In this document: positions 26,639 to 35,162 of the stretch, piece by piece
Layout of the letters: the number at the start of each line of letters is the position of its first letter
How positions within the stretch are numbered: the stretch's first letter is position 1
DNA from: an uncultured Aquimarina sp.
GTDB taxonomy: Bacteria; Bacteroidota; Bacteroidia; Flavobacteriales; Flavobacteriaceae
Direction of reading: 5' to 3'
DNA: 64,000 nt
Assembly: GCF_947500065.1 (NCBI RefSeq)
Contig: NZ_CANMQT010000004.1
Location: 62,001 to 126,000, forward strand
Notes under the pieces: generated by a model
Seen by the model: only the letters and a program-made list of their open reading frames with translations
Databases searched by the model: none
Told to the model about the DNA's origin: nothing
Position numbers and translations under genes: made by a program

Positions 26639-28102
26639 TTATTGAACAACTAATTCTTCACAAAACTCTGTTCCATCAGGACAGGTATCGGTTTCAGTTT
26701 TGATACAGATTTGATACGTTCCCGGACTAAACTGAAAAAAGAACATATTATCTGCACCTTGACCACCATCTTGTTCTACGACATCTCCATTAATTGTCCA
26801 TTCATAGGTGATTACATCAATATTCTCGAAATTGGCTGTGAAATTATAACCAGATGTATTCCCTTCTTGTTCTATTGTGAAAAATAAACTAGGACAGATT
26901 GCCTCTACTACAATTTCTTTACAAAATTCCGCTCCATTAGGACAAGAAGGTGTCTCGGTTCTGATACACACTTCATGCACTCCTGGCAACAAATCAGACA
27001 AAAGTGTATTATCTCCTTCAATGCCTCCATCAGTCTCCACAAACTGATTGTCAATAAACCATTCATAGTTTAGCTCATCAATTCCTGTGAAACTAGATGA
27101 GAAAGTATATGCTAATGTTCCTGATTGCTGTTGAGATTCAAAAAACAATTCCGGACAAAAAGCAGCAACTTCTATTCTTTTACAAAATTCAACGCCTTCT
27201 GGGCACATCGCTGTTTCGGTTTTAATACAAACCTCATAAACTCCAGGAGCATTAAAATCCCGTATTAACAAATTATCACCCTGATTGTTTGGCCCATCAT
27301 TTTCAATAAACTCACCATTGATAAACCAACTATAAGAACCTATAGCGTCAAGGTCTGGGAAATCCGCCTCGAATCGATACCCTAAATTAAAAATATCAGT
27401 TTGTTCGAAATTAAAATCTAACTGAGGGCAACGACTCTCACAAGATTCTATCAACCTAAAAAAACCAAAATAAGTATCTATTATAGTTGTACTATCAAAA
27501 TTAGGAGCGACTAATACATTTACTGGGAATTTAAAATCTGGTTGATACGTTATTTCTTGATTTTGATAAAAAACCAAAAATTCTTGATCTGAAGCTATGC
27601 TAGTTTCATTCCCATCAGCATTTAACAAAATAACAGGATAATCAAATTTAAAACAACTATTAAAAAAACGATCAAATTCATCTCGAACAGTATCAAACTC
27701 ACATTCTCTTAAAATATTTAGTAGCGCTGTTTCATTGGCAATAGAAACCTCCGTATCCGTATTCTTAAAAACAATTTTAATAGGAAATTGTAATCCAGTA
27801 ATATTAAAATTTATTCCTTGACTAGAGACTACATCTACTAACCCATCATAACTGTCAATCCTAATAGTTGAATCAGTATTATACCCAAGCGTTATTGGAT
27901 AGACAAACCTAAAACACTGTTCACTTTCTGAAGGAAAAATCTCACCTGAATTAAAACTATTAAGAACAGTTACTAATGAGGTACTTGATATTACCCTATC
28001 CGTATTTTCTTCTGGAAAGAATGAATCATCATTCACACAACTACTGAATAATAGTACGATTAGCAATGTGGATAATTTTATGTATGTATTAAAATTCTTC
28101 AA
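26639..28102 (-). CDS. Repeat lipoprotein A: duplicated N-terminal module plus three cysteine-rich PKD-like repeats
   Basis: 487 residues from a TTG start (no ATG nearby). The lipobox is VLLFSSC, followed by acidic VNDDSFFPEEN, the pattern that sends Bacteroidota lipoproteins to the surface. Residues about 60-235 hold two copies of a module (CFRFVYPITL ... FPIKIVF and CFKFDYPVIL ... FPVNVLV). Three repeats of about 85 residues follow, each with CPxLxF, a YxWFINGE-type strand, YEVCIKTET, CPxGxxFC. Only the PKD-like fold is suggested; no enzyme motif is seen. It is preceded by an element matching the ECF-type promoter shared with its two paralogues and fecR. Confidence 0.8.
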   Translation of the reverse strand: MKNFNTYIKLSTLLIVLLFSSCVNDDSFFPEENTDRVISSTSLVTVLNSFNSGEIFPSESEQCFRFVYPITLGYNTDSTIRIDSYDGLVDVVSSQGINFNITGLQFPIKIVFKNTDTEVSIANETALLNILRECEFDTVRDEFDRFFNSCFKFDYPVILLNADGNETSIASDQEFLVFYQNQEITYQPDFKFPVNVLVAPNFDSTTIIDTYFGFFRLIESCESRCPQLDFNFEQTDIFNLGYRFEADFPDLDAIGSYSWFINGEFIENDGPNNQGDNLLIRDFNAPGVYEVCIKTETAMCPEGVEFCKRIEVAAFCPELFFESQQQSGTLAYTFSSSFTGIDELNYEWFIDNQFVETDGGIEGDNTLLSDLLPGVHEVCIRTETPSCPNGAEFCKEIVVEAICPSLFFTIEQEGNTSGYNFTANFENIDVITYEWTINGDVVEQDGGQGADNMFFFQFSPGTYQICIKTETDTCPDGTEFCEELVVQ

Positions 28103-28125
28103 AATAAGTTGTCTTTATATAAGTA

Positions 28126-28153
28126 AAACGTTTATACGTTGATACACCCTACC
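28126..28153 (-). promoter_or_regulatory. Predicted ECF sigma promoter upstream of repeat lipoprotein A
   Basis: On the minus strand GGTAGGGT (28153-28146), 15 bases, then CGTTT (28130-28126) followed by TACTTAT. The same two boxes with the same spacing occur upstream of fecR and of the two other repeat lipoprotein genes. CGTTT ends 23 bases before the TTG start. Confidence 0.75.
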
Positions 28154-28845
28154 ATACAAACATAATTTTAAATGATATGCGATTTAAAAATTTTAGCCAA
28201 AAAAAAACTTTTAAGTTACTACTTAATTATTTTCAATGTATGAAAATTAAATCAAAACCAAAAAATGCTTCAATTTATATCCAAAATGTCTCCAATAAAC
28301 ATACTTCATTTGATAGACTTTATAAAGTAAAATTTAAATACGAAACTTTAATACTTTTCAGAATTCCTTAAAACCAAAAGGTTACTTAATTAAAAAGAAT
28401 TAACACATCTTTTTTTTAACTAACAATAATTGGTTTTTTCCCCTCAAAACAATAAATTACACTTACTAAAAATCAATCAAAAAACAAACTAACACCTTGT
28501 TTATAAAAAGACTACCATAACACAAAGGGAAAATTCATTTTCACAAGAACTTTCTTTTAATTACACACATACCGGCTATAACTTTTAGGGTAAACGGACA
28601 AACTTAAAATAATTGACTACATACTTTTAAAACAACTGCATTTCTATTGATTATTAAATACAATAAGAATATCAACACATCAACGTAATAATTACAACTC
28701 TAAAGTAGATTTACTTTAGAAAACTACATTAGATATACAAAACATACAGAAGAAACTTCTCATCATTTTAGGTGAGTAGTGACAAGGAGAAAAAAATGAC
28801 CTGAACACTCCTAAACAAGGTAAGGCAACTCTAAAACTCACACCG
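28154..28845. other. AT-rich region without recognisable gene
   Basis: 692 bases, strongly AT-rich with homopolymer runs. Short open frames have no homology-like features. It contains a partial match to the ECF -35 box (TAGGGTAA at 28586-28593) without a CGTTT box at 15 bases. It should hold the promoter of the M57-like protease gene, but I cannot place it. Confidence 0.5.
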
Positions 28846-30273
28846 ATGAAAAAATTAATTACAGGCCTTTTGACCACTTTATTATTCTCTATTCTCATAG
28901 GGTGTTCTGAAGACGACTTAACACTTAACGAAGAATCAACTTCTAACGCACAAAGTCTCAAAGAATATGAAATTACCGAGAATGATTTAATTAAGATTAG
29001 AAAATTAAATTTCAATACTTTAGGATTAAGGTTAGTCGATCGAAAAAACACTGACGGTACATTTGAAAAATATTATATCATCGAGGAAGATATAATGATA
29101 CCTTTTGATCAGGTGAATGAAATGATATCATCTAATAATTCAGCAAAGCAATATCATTCTAATAATATAGTAACTAATAACAGAAACATAACTATAAGAG
29201 GTGTGAATCAAGGAGCAAATGACCTTACAATTTCTCAACAAAATGCACTCACACAGGCAATACAAAATTATAATGATTTAGATATTGGTCTCAACTTTAT
29301 TTTAACTTTTGGCCCAAGAGATAATACAATGGATATTAATGCAATCGAGATCATAGATTCTCGTGCTGGTGCTAGCGCAGATTTTCCTTTTAATGGGAAT
29401 CCTGGACCAGAAGTAAGAATATTCTCAGGAACAAGAAACTTGAATGCTCAAATATTAAGACATATCTGGATACACGAGTTTGGTCACACCTTAGGCTTGC
29501 GGCATACAGATTGGTTTAGTAGAGAAAGTTGTGGTTTAGACAGCTCCGAACCCATTAATCCTCCTGGTTTTCCTAATGCAAACGGAGCTAATCATATTCC
29601 TGGAACACCTACAGGATTTGATCCAAATTCTGTAATGATAGCTTGTTATAATAATTCTGTCCCTGGAGAATTTGGGGGTTTTGATATTGTAGCATTAAAC
29701 TTTTTGTACCCTCTATCTTTATCATTAACGGGATCATCACTTATTTGTAATAATTCTACTGAAATTTACAATCTAAATAATACAAATTTTCCTATTACCT
29801 GGACAACATCTTCAAATCTTCAGATTTTATCTTCTTCTGATAATAGTATTACGGTAAAGCCTGTAAATAGTTCGTTTAATGGATCAGGGTTTATCCAAGG
29901 TACTTCTCCAACTCAAAACATTCGTAAAGATGTGTGGGTAGGAAAAGCTGTTGTAGACTATATTGAATTTGGCAATGGTATTGGAGAAACTGATTATTTT
30001 TGTTCTAGTCATTATGGTAATACTTATGATATCTTTCCTAGGTTACCAGGTACAACACATCAAATAAGAGTTCGAAGATGGCCTAGTTTATCTATCGTAT
30101 ATAGTCCATCAACTAATTATTCCGGAAATTCCGGTACACTAAACTACACACCTTCTCCTGGTTGGTATGTTTTCGAAATAAGAAGAACTAACCCTTGTGG
30201 CACTTCAGAATGGTTCGAAACCGAGGTTGAGTTTGTAGATTGTTCTAATAACGAAGGTGGAGGAGAATTTTAA
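28846..30273 (+). CDS. M57-like zinc metalloprotease lipoprotein
   Basis: 475 residues. The lipobox cysteine is Cys20 (ILIGC), followed by SEDDLTLNEE, a surface-export-like acidic tail. The zinc site is HEFGHTLGLRH (His210, Glu211, His214, His220), with a downstream Met-turn-like SVMIACY. This matches the 'dual-action HEIGH' M57 group of metzincin-like proteases. Residues from about 280 to the end look like two beta-sandwich modules (Ig/PKD-like). It probably acts at the cell surface on peptides or proteins. It is the only plus-strand gene among the repeat lipoproteins. Confidence 0.85.
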   Translation: MKKLITGLLTTLLFSILIGCSEDDLTLNEESTSNAQSLKEYEITENDLIKIRKLNFNTLGLRLVDRKNTDGTFEKYYIIEEDIMIPFDQVNEMISSNNSAKQYHSNNIVTNNRNITIRGVNQGANDLTISQQNALTQAIQNYNDLDIGLNFILTFGPRDNTMDINAIEIIDSRAGASADFPFNGNPGPEVRIFSGTRNLNAQILRHIWIHEFGHTLGLRHTDWFSRESCGLDSSEPINPPGFPNANGANHIPGTPTGFDPNSVMIACYNNSVPGEFGGFDIVALNFLYPLSLSLTGSSLICNNSTEIYNLNNTNFPITWTTSSNLQILSSSDNSITVKPVNSSFNGSGFIQGTSPTQNIRKDVWVGKAVVDYIEFGNGIGETDYFCSSHYGNTYDIFPRLPGTTHQIRVRRWPSLSIVYSPSTNYSGNSGTLNYTPSPGWYVFEIRRTNPCGTSEWFETEVEFVDCSNNEGGGEF

Positions 30274-30354
30274 TTTCTATATAAATTCCTTCATTAGAAA
30301 CTTGATTCTTTTATGATCTAAGTTTTGGCTTTAATAACCTTGTAAAGTTTAATA

Positions 30355-30394
30355 AACAAAATTCCCTGGAAGAATGGCAATGCTCCCAGGGAAT
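30355..30394 (-). terminator. Terminator downstream of repeat lipoprotein B
   Basis: attccctgg (30361-30369) pairs with ccagggaat (30386-30394). Read on the minus strand it is followed by TTTTGTTT. It may also serve the convergent M57 gene, but no T run exists on that side. Confidence 0.7.
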
Positions 30395-30426
30395 CAACCT
30401 AATTAATCTAACCTAACTAAACTTGT

Positions 30427-31851
30427 TTATTCAATCACTAATGTTTTACAAAATGTTGTTCCATTCGGACAATTTGGCGTTTCTGCTATGATACAGATTT
30501 CATATGTCCCTGCTCCAAACTGATAGTACAAATAATCATCTCTATCATTACTGCCTAGTGTCTCAGAATTCACTACATCTCCATTGATGGTCCATTCGTA
30601 AGAAACATCATTCATACCTTCGAATTCTGCCCAGAAATTATATCCAGGTGTATTTCCTTCTTGTTCAATATTGAAAAATAAATTTGGGCAATCTGTTCCT
30701 GATTCTTCTATTTCAATTACTTTACAGAATGTTACTCCTTGTGGACAGTCTGGTGTTTCTACAGAAAGACACACTTCATAACTTCCTGGATTAAATTGAT
30801 AGTAAAAAGGATCATTGTGCCCAGAACTAGTTCCTACATAATCTCCATTTACAGACCACTCTAATGTTACATTATCTATTCCTTCGAAAGCGTTTGGATA
30901 AAAATAATACGCAGGGTTATCTCCATCTTGCTCTGCTTCAAAAAACAAATCAGGACAAGTAGTATCACCTTCGATTTCAATAATCTTACAATATGATGTT
31001 CCTTCTGGACATTCTGGAGTTTCAGTTTTTAAACATACTTCATATCTTCCAGGAGCGAATTGATAATAGAATCTGTTATTGTCACCATTATTAGAATCTT
31101 CTACTAACTCTCCATTAATATACCATCCTAACCACTCAACATCATTAGCTCCTTCAAATTCCACTTGGAAGTAATATGCTGGATTATCACCGTCTTGTTC
31201 TGCAATAAAAAATAAATCAGGACATGTTTCATTAACTTCTTCTACCTCTATTACTTTACAATACGAAGTTCCATTAGGACAATCAGGAGTTTCTGTTTTG
31301 ATACACACTTCATATCTTCCTGGTGTTTCAAACTCCCAGAACAAGTAGTTGTCATCATTCTGATTATCATTTTCTACTACCTCTCCGTTAATAAACCACT
31401 CATAACGTGTTTCTTCAATTTCTGGAAAATCTGCTATAAACTTATATTTATTTGGTCTTTCGAGCTGTCTTGCTTCAAAGAAAAGGTCTGGACAAGGATC
31501 AGTTTCATCTCGATCCACCTCAATCTCTTTACACACCTCTATAGGACAAGTATCGCTTGCTACTTTTACACAAATAGTATGCGTTCCTTCTTCAAATTGA
31601 TAATCGAATATCTGACTCGCTATATCATTCAGGTTTCCTGTGTCTACTTCTTCTCCATCAATAGACCAAGTAAATCTCACATCTTCTACACCATCTAATT
31701 GAGCTACAAAACGATATACTGCGCTACCTGGCACATTCTCAATATTAATAGTTATATCCGGACACGTTTCGAATTCTTCGTTTTCTTCACAAGAAGTAAA
31801 TCCTACTAGTAATGTAAAAATCATTACACACCAAATACTAAGTTTTTTCAT
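30427..31851 (-). CDS. Repeat lipoprotein B: five cysteine-rich PKD-like repeats
   Basis: 474 residues. The signal peptide ends in the lipobox cysteine Cys21 (VGFTSC), then EENEEFET, an acidic surface-export-like tag. Five repeats of about 85-90 residues follow directly. Units two to five each show CPDLFFxAEQ-like start, a Y-x-F strand, EWxINGExV, YYQFxPGxYEVCLKTETPxCPxGTxxCKxIEIE. Each repeat has four cysteines at fixed places. No catalytic motif is seen. It is monocistronic: it has its own predicted ECF promoter 69 bases upstream and a terminator downstream. It is paralogous to the genes on either side of it on this strand. Confidence 0.82.
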   Translation of the reverse strand: MKKLSIWCVMIFTLLVGFTSCEENEEFETCPDITINIENVPGSAVYRFVAQLDGVEDVRFTWSIDGEEVDTGNLNDIASQIFDYQFEEGTHTICVKVASDTCPIEVCKEIEVDRDETDPCPDLFFEARQLERPNKYKFIADFPEIEETRYEWFINGEVVENDNQNDDNYLFWEFETPGRYEVCIKTETPDCPNGTSYCKVIEVEEVNETCPDLFFIAEQDGDNPAYYFQVEFEGANDVEWLGWYINGELVEDSNNGDNNRFYYQFAPGRYEVCLKTETPECPEGTSYCKIIEIEGDTTCPDLFFEAEQDGDNPAYYFYPNAFEGIDNVTLEWSVNGDYVGTSSGHNDPFYYQFNPGSYEVCLSVETPDCPQGVTFCKVIEIEESGTDCPNLFFNIEQEGNTPGYNFWAEFEGMNDVSYEWTINGDVVNSETLGSNDRDDYLYYQFGAGTYEICIIAETPNCPNGTTFCKTLVIE

Positions 31852-31919
31852 CTTTATAATTTTTTAGGGGTTGTCAATAGTTAATTTTCAAGAAGCTTTA
31901 TAACCGCTCCACAATAATG

Positions 31920-31947
31920 AAACGCAGCTAAAAAAGAATACCCTACC
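31920..31947 (-). promoter_or_regulatory. Predicted ECF sigma promoter upstream of repeat lipoprotein B
   Basis: Minus strand GGTAGGGT (31947-31940), 15 bases, CGTTT (31924-31920), followed by CATTATT. It is preceded by a G run. CGTTT ends 68 bases before the ATG, almost the same as at lipoprotein C (66). Confidence 0.8.
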
Positions 31948-31998
31948 CCCATTCCTACAAAAAAAACATTAAACACCTCTCTTTTTTCTTAAAACCCT

Positions 31999-32034
31999 AA
32001 TAAAAATGAGGTCATACATATGCATGACCTCATT
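31999..32034 (-). terminator. Terminator downstream of repeat lipoprotein C
   Basis: aatgaggtcat (32005-32015) pairs perfectly with atgacctcatt (32024-32034). On the minus strand it is followed by TTTTTA. Confidence 0.85.
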
Positions 32035-32069
32035 AGTGAAATATTCAGAGTGATTCTTTTCTTATCAGT

Positions 32070-33494
32070 TTATCCTTGATAATCTATCTCAATACATTTC
32101 TCTAAGTTACCGCAGGTTTGTGAAACCGCTTTATAACAGATTTCATATTTTCCGGATTGATTAACGTGATCTTGAAGTCTTGCAACTCTAGGTGTAATCG
32201 GTGTAATTACAGTACCATCAATTGTCCATACTACAGAACTAGGATCTATATCTGTAATTGATAATGACGTTGCGATAGCAATCTTATCCTCATAATTAAT
32301 CACATCAAAAACTGAACAATCGATACTTTGCGGTTCTGGTATAACAATGCTCGCGCAATATTCTGTTCCATTTGGACAGTCATTCGTTGCTGCTTTAATA
32401 CAAACATTATAAGTTCCTGGATTATATGAACTCAAATCAAGTAGATCATCTCTATCCTGATTTTGTAAAGTTTCTGTTTCTACCAATACACCATCAACAA
32501 ACCACTCATAAACATCTAATTGATCAATCCCAGGAAAATTAGCAAACATCAAAGTTCCCTCTTCAATAAATGATAAGTCAGGACAATCATCTCCACCATT
32601 ATTATTATCTGTTACCTGGACTGTTGTACAAACCTCTATTCCTTGAGAACATTCATTAGAATTAAACTTCACACATACTTCATAAGATCCAAGGTTATAA
32701 TCACTAAGATCCAATGTAACAATACTGCCTTGAACCTGTAAATCTTCAGCAGCTAAAAGTTGATTATTTACATACCATTTAAATAAATCAATATCCTGCG
32801 TACCACTTATTGTTGCGGTCACCACATTTCCTTCTGAAACAATTGAAAGATCTGGGCAAGATCCTTGTCCATCTCCATCTACAGTAATGTCTTCGCAATA
32901 TTCAGCACTAGTACAGGTTGGACTTTCAGAAATTAAACAAATAGTATACGTACCTTCTTCTAAATCGTTAAGAGAAAATTTATTATCCCCTTGATTATTA
33001 GTGCCTTCATTTTCTATAATGACTTCATTGCCAAGAGTCTCTCCAGTAACTTGCCAAGCATAAAATTCTAGCGTATCAATACCCTCAAAATCAGCAATTA
33101 GGTAATCACCTTCTTTTGTGAATTTCAATTCCGGACAACCTTCCATATCCTCTCCAACAACTATATCCTCACAAAATTCTACACCTCCAGGACAATCAGG
33201 AGTTTCTGCTTTTATACAAATAGTATAAGTACCTACTTCATATTCAGAAATATCTAAAGTATTGTCACGCTGATCTTCTAAACTCTCGGTTTCTACCAAT
33301 TGGTCGTTTACAAACCATTCGTATACATCTAAACTATTTATTTCTTCAAAATTAGCAATTAGTTTCCCACCATCTCTTTCAAAAGATAATTCAGGGCATT
33401 CTGAGGTTGGATCGTTTTCATCATTTTCTTCACAAGAAGTGAATGCAACTATAAGCCCAAGCATAAGTAGGCAAAGGATTCTAAGATTTTTCAT
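32070..33494 (-). CDS. Repeat lipoprotein C: five cysteine-rich PKD-like repeats, last one divergent
   Basis: 474 residues, the same length as lipoprotein B. The lipobox cysteine is in VAFTSC, followed by EENDENDPTSE. Repeats start CPELSFER, CPELKFTK, CPDLSIVS, CPDLSFIE and a divergent fifth (CSVFDVIN). Typical repeat text is DVYEWFVNDQLVETE and GTYTICIKAETPDCPGGVEFC. Compared with lipoprotein B the repeats lack the FFxAEQ strand text and form their own subtype. It diverges from the ECF sigma gene across a 161-bp gap. Function is unknown; a surface or adhesive role is inference only. Confidence 0.82.
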   Translation of the reverse strand: MKNLRILCLLMLGLIVAFTSCEENDENDPTSECPELSFERDGGKLIANFEEINSLDVYEWFVNDQLVETESLEDQRDNTLDISEYEVGTYTICIKAETPDCPGGVEFCEDIVVGEDMEGCPELKFTKEGDYLIADFEGIDTLEFYAWQVTGETLGNEVIIENEGTNNQGDNKFSLNDLEEGTYTICLISESPTCTSAEYCEDITVDGDGQGSCPDLSIVSEGNVVTATISGTQDIDLFKWYVNNQLLAAEDLQVQGSIVTLDLSDYNLGSYEVCVKFNSNECSQGIEVCTTVQVTDNNNGGDDCPDLSFIEEGTLMFANFPGIDQLDVYEWFVDGVLVETETLQNQDRDDLLDLSSYNPGTYNVCIKAATNDCPNGTEYCASIVIPEPQSIDCSVFDVINYEDKIAIATSLSITDIDPSSVVWTIDGTVITPITPRVARLQDHVNQSGKYEICYKAVSQTCGNLEKCIEIDYQG

Positions 33495-33560
33495 TTTAAT
33501 TTTTTAATTAAAGATTAAGTAAAAACTCAATTGAGATGTTTGTGTGTTATAACAATAATA

Positions 33561-33588
33561 AAACGATAAGGAACACGCCTACCCCACC
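33561..33588 (-). promoter_or_regulatory. Predicted ECF sigma promoter upstream of repeat lipoprotein C
   Basis: Minus strand GGTGGGGT (33588-33581), 15 bases, CGTTT (33565-33561), followed by TATTATT. It has one base different from the other three -35 boxes. CGTTT ends 66 bases before the ATG. Confidence 0.78.
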
Positions 33589-33620
33589 CCTCATTTATCT
33601 TTTTTTTGCAATTTCTTTTT

Positions 33621-33648
33621 TTTGATACCAGAAAAAAATCTAGTTTTG
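33621..33648 (+). promoter_or_regulatory. Housekeeping-type promoter of the ECF sigma gene
   Basis: TTTG (33621-33624), 16 bases, then TAGTTTTG (33641-33648), an exact TAnnTTTG. The spacing is shorter than the usual 19. Transcription would begin near 33655, at or just before the first possible ATG. Confidence 0.5.
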
Positions 33649-33655
33649 ACGTCTA

Positions 33656-34189
33656 ATGAATCCCCAAATGTCTGATAGTAAAAACTCTACTTGTGACGAA
33701 CAAGTCTTTGATCAATTTTTCAAAAGTCATGCTAAACTTTTGAGAAGTTATCTATATTATAAATTTGGGGATCTTGATCAGGCAGAAGATATTGTGCAGG
33801 ACTCCTTCATTAAACTATGGAATAATTGTTCAAAGGTATCCATAGATAAGGCAAAAAGCTATGTCTATACAATCGCTACTAATCTAGGAATTAGTATAGC
33901 GCGCCATCAACAAGTAAAGTTTAAGCACCAAAAATACATTACACAACGAAAAAGTGATGTTACCAATGAATCTCCTGAATTCGTCATGCTAGAAAAAGAA
34001 TACATGGAGAAGCTAAAAAATGCTATAGCAGATTTACCGAATAGACAGAGAGAAGTTTTTCTTTTGAGTAGAATTGATAAAAAAACATATAGAGAAATTG
34101 CCGAGTTATCGAATGTATCGGTAAAAGCAATAGAGAAATTAATGCATAAAGCTTTAGTGACTTTAAGAAAAAAAATCGGAAATATTTAA
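33656..34189 (+). CDS. ECF-type RNA polymerase sigma factor (FecI-like)
   Basis: 177 residues. Region 2 includes LRSYLYYKFGDLDQAEDIVQ and DSFIKLWNN. Region 4 includes LPNRQREVFLLSRIDKKTY and the recognition helix SNVSVKAIEKLMHKAL. This is the Bacteroidota FecI-like group that works with FecR and a TonB-dependent receptor, both encoded next. The ATG at 33656 would give an almost leaderless mRNA; the ATG at 33668 is the alternative. I infer that it reads the GGTRGGGT-15-CGTTT promoters found beside it. Confidence 0.92.
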   Translation: MNPQMSDSKNSTCDEQVFDQFFKSHAKLLRSYLYYKFGDLDQAEDIVQDSFIKLWNNCSKVSIDKAKSYVYTIATNLGISIARHQQVKFKHQKYITQRKSDVTNESPEFVMLEKEYMEKLKNAIADLPNRQREVFLLSRIDKKTYREIAELSNVSVKAIEKLMHKALVTLRKKIGNI

Positions 34190-34195
34190 AACAGA

Positions 34196-34223
34196 GGTAG
34201 GGTAACACCAAACTTAAACGTTT
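34196..34223 (+). promoter_or_regulatory. Predicted ECF sigma promoter upstream of fecR
   Basis: GGTAGGGT (34196-34203), 15 bases, CGTTT (34219-34223), followed by CTATTAT. It sits between the sigma and fecR genes, so fecR and the receptor gene can be transcribed separately from the sigma gene. CGTTT ends 20 bases before the fecR ATG. Confidence 0.8.
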
Positions 34224-34243
34224 CTATTATATATAAGCAGATT

Positions 34244-35158
34244 ATGTTTGACAATAAAAAAGATGATATATTCTTATCCAGATGGGTTAATGGAGATCTT
34301 TCTCCAGAGGAACTTAGTGAGTTCCAATCGCATCCGGAATACGAATATTATATGAAGATTTTAGCTGGTGCTGATACTTTGGATCTGGCGGAGTATGATG
34401 TAGATGCTGCTTTACGTAACATAAAATCAAATAAACAAACTTCTTATAAGAAGAACACAAAACCGGTTATTAAAATTTGGCCTTATTTAGCTGTAGCAGC
34501 TTCGGTTGCGGTTATATTTGGATTATTCTTATTCAATTCTAATGACTCATTTGCAACTTCTTATGGCGAACAACTAGCAGTAACCTTGCCAGATGGTTCT
34601 GAAATGATATTAAATGCTAAGTCTGAAGCAAGTTTTGATGAAAAAAATTGGAAAACAAACAGAACCGTTTCACTAAACGGCGAAGCCTATTTTAAAGTAA
34701 AAAAGGGAAGTAAATTTACAGTTACTACTAAAAACGGAGATGTTTCCGTATTAGGAACTGAATTTAACGTACAATCACAAGCTTCATTTTTCGAAGCAGT
34801 TTGCTATGAAGGCAAGGTACGTGTTACAAGCAACCAAGATAATACAATTCTTACAGCTGGAAAAGCTTACAGAAACATTACAAACACGGCCCCTGAACAT
34901 TGGACGCTTGTAGCGCAAGAACCTTCCTGGATTACTAACACAAGTTCGTTTAGAAGTATTCCTCTACACTATGTTTTCAAAGAATTAGAGGATCAATACA
35001 ATATCACTATCAATACAAAGAATATAGATACAGATATAATTTATACTGGAACTTTCCCTAATAATAACATAAATGTTGCTCTTAAAACAGTTTTTAGTAC
35101 CTTAGGTTTGCAATACCAGCTATTGCAAAACGGTAAGACCGTGGTAGTAGAAAATTAA
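34244..35158 (+). CDS. FecR-family anti-sigma factor
   Basis: 304 residues. A short cytoplasmic N-terminal domain binds sigma factors in this family (about 1-80, including FLSRWVNGDLSPEELSEF). One membrane segment follows (about 84-102, PYLAVAASVAVIFGLFLF). The periplasmic FecR domain (about 110-205) includes LAVTLPDGSEMILNAKSE and VSVLGTEFNVQ. The C-terminal DUF4974 domain includes RSIPLHYVFKELEDQYNITI. It transmits the receptor signal to the sigma factor. It is 4 bp before the receptor gene. Confidence 0.93.
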   Translation: MFDNKKDDIFLSRWVNGDLSPEELSEFQSHPEYEYYMKILAGADTLDLAEYDVDAALRNIKSNKQTSYKKNTKPVIKIWPYLAVAASVAVIFGLFLFNSNDSFATSYGEQLAVTLPDGSEMILNAKSEASFDEKNWKTNRTVSLNGEAYFKVKKGSKFTVTTKNGDVSVLGTEFNVQSQASFFEAVCYEGKVRVTSNQDNTILTAGKAYRNITNTAPEHWTLVAQEPSWITNTSSFRSIPLHYVFKELEDQYNITINTKNIDTDIIYTGTFPNNNINVALKTVFSTLGLQYQLLQNGKTVVVEN

Positions 35159-35162
35159 AAGA

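Noticed and set aside
28177-28371. A 64-codon open frame on the plus strand upstream of the M57-like gene
   Set aside because: Lysine/phenylalanine-rich, low complexity, lies in AT-rich sequence, no start context and no family-like pattern.
28586-28593. TAGGGTAA as an ECF -35 box for the M57-like gene
   Set aside because: It lacks the first GG, has no CGTTT at 15 bases, and lies about 250 bases before the gene.
28716-29051. A 111-codon open frame on the minus strand overlapping the M57-like gene
   Set aside because: It is a shadow of the protease gene and has no signal or domain of its own.
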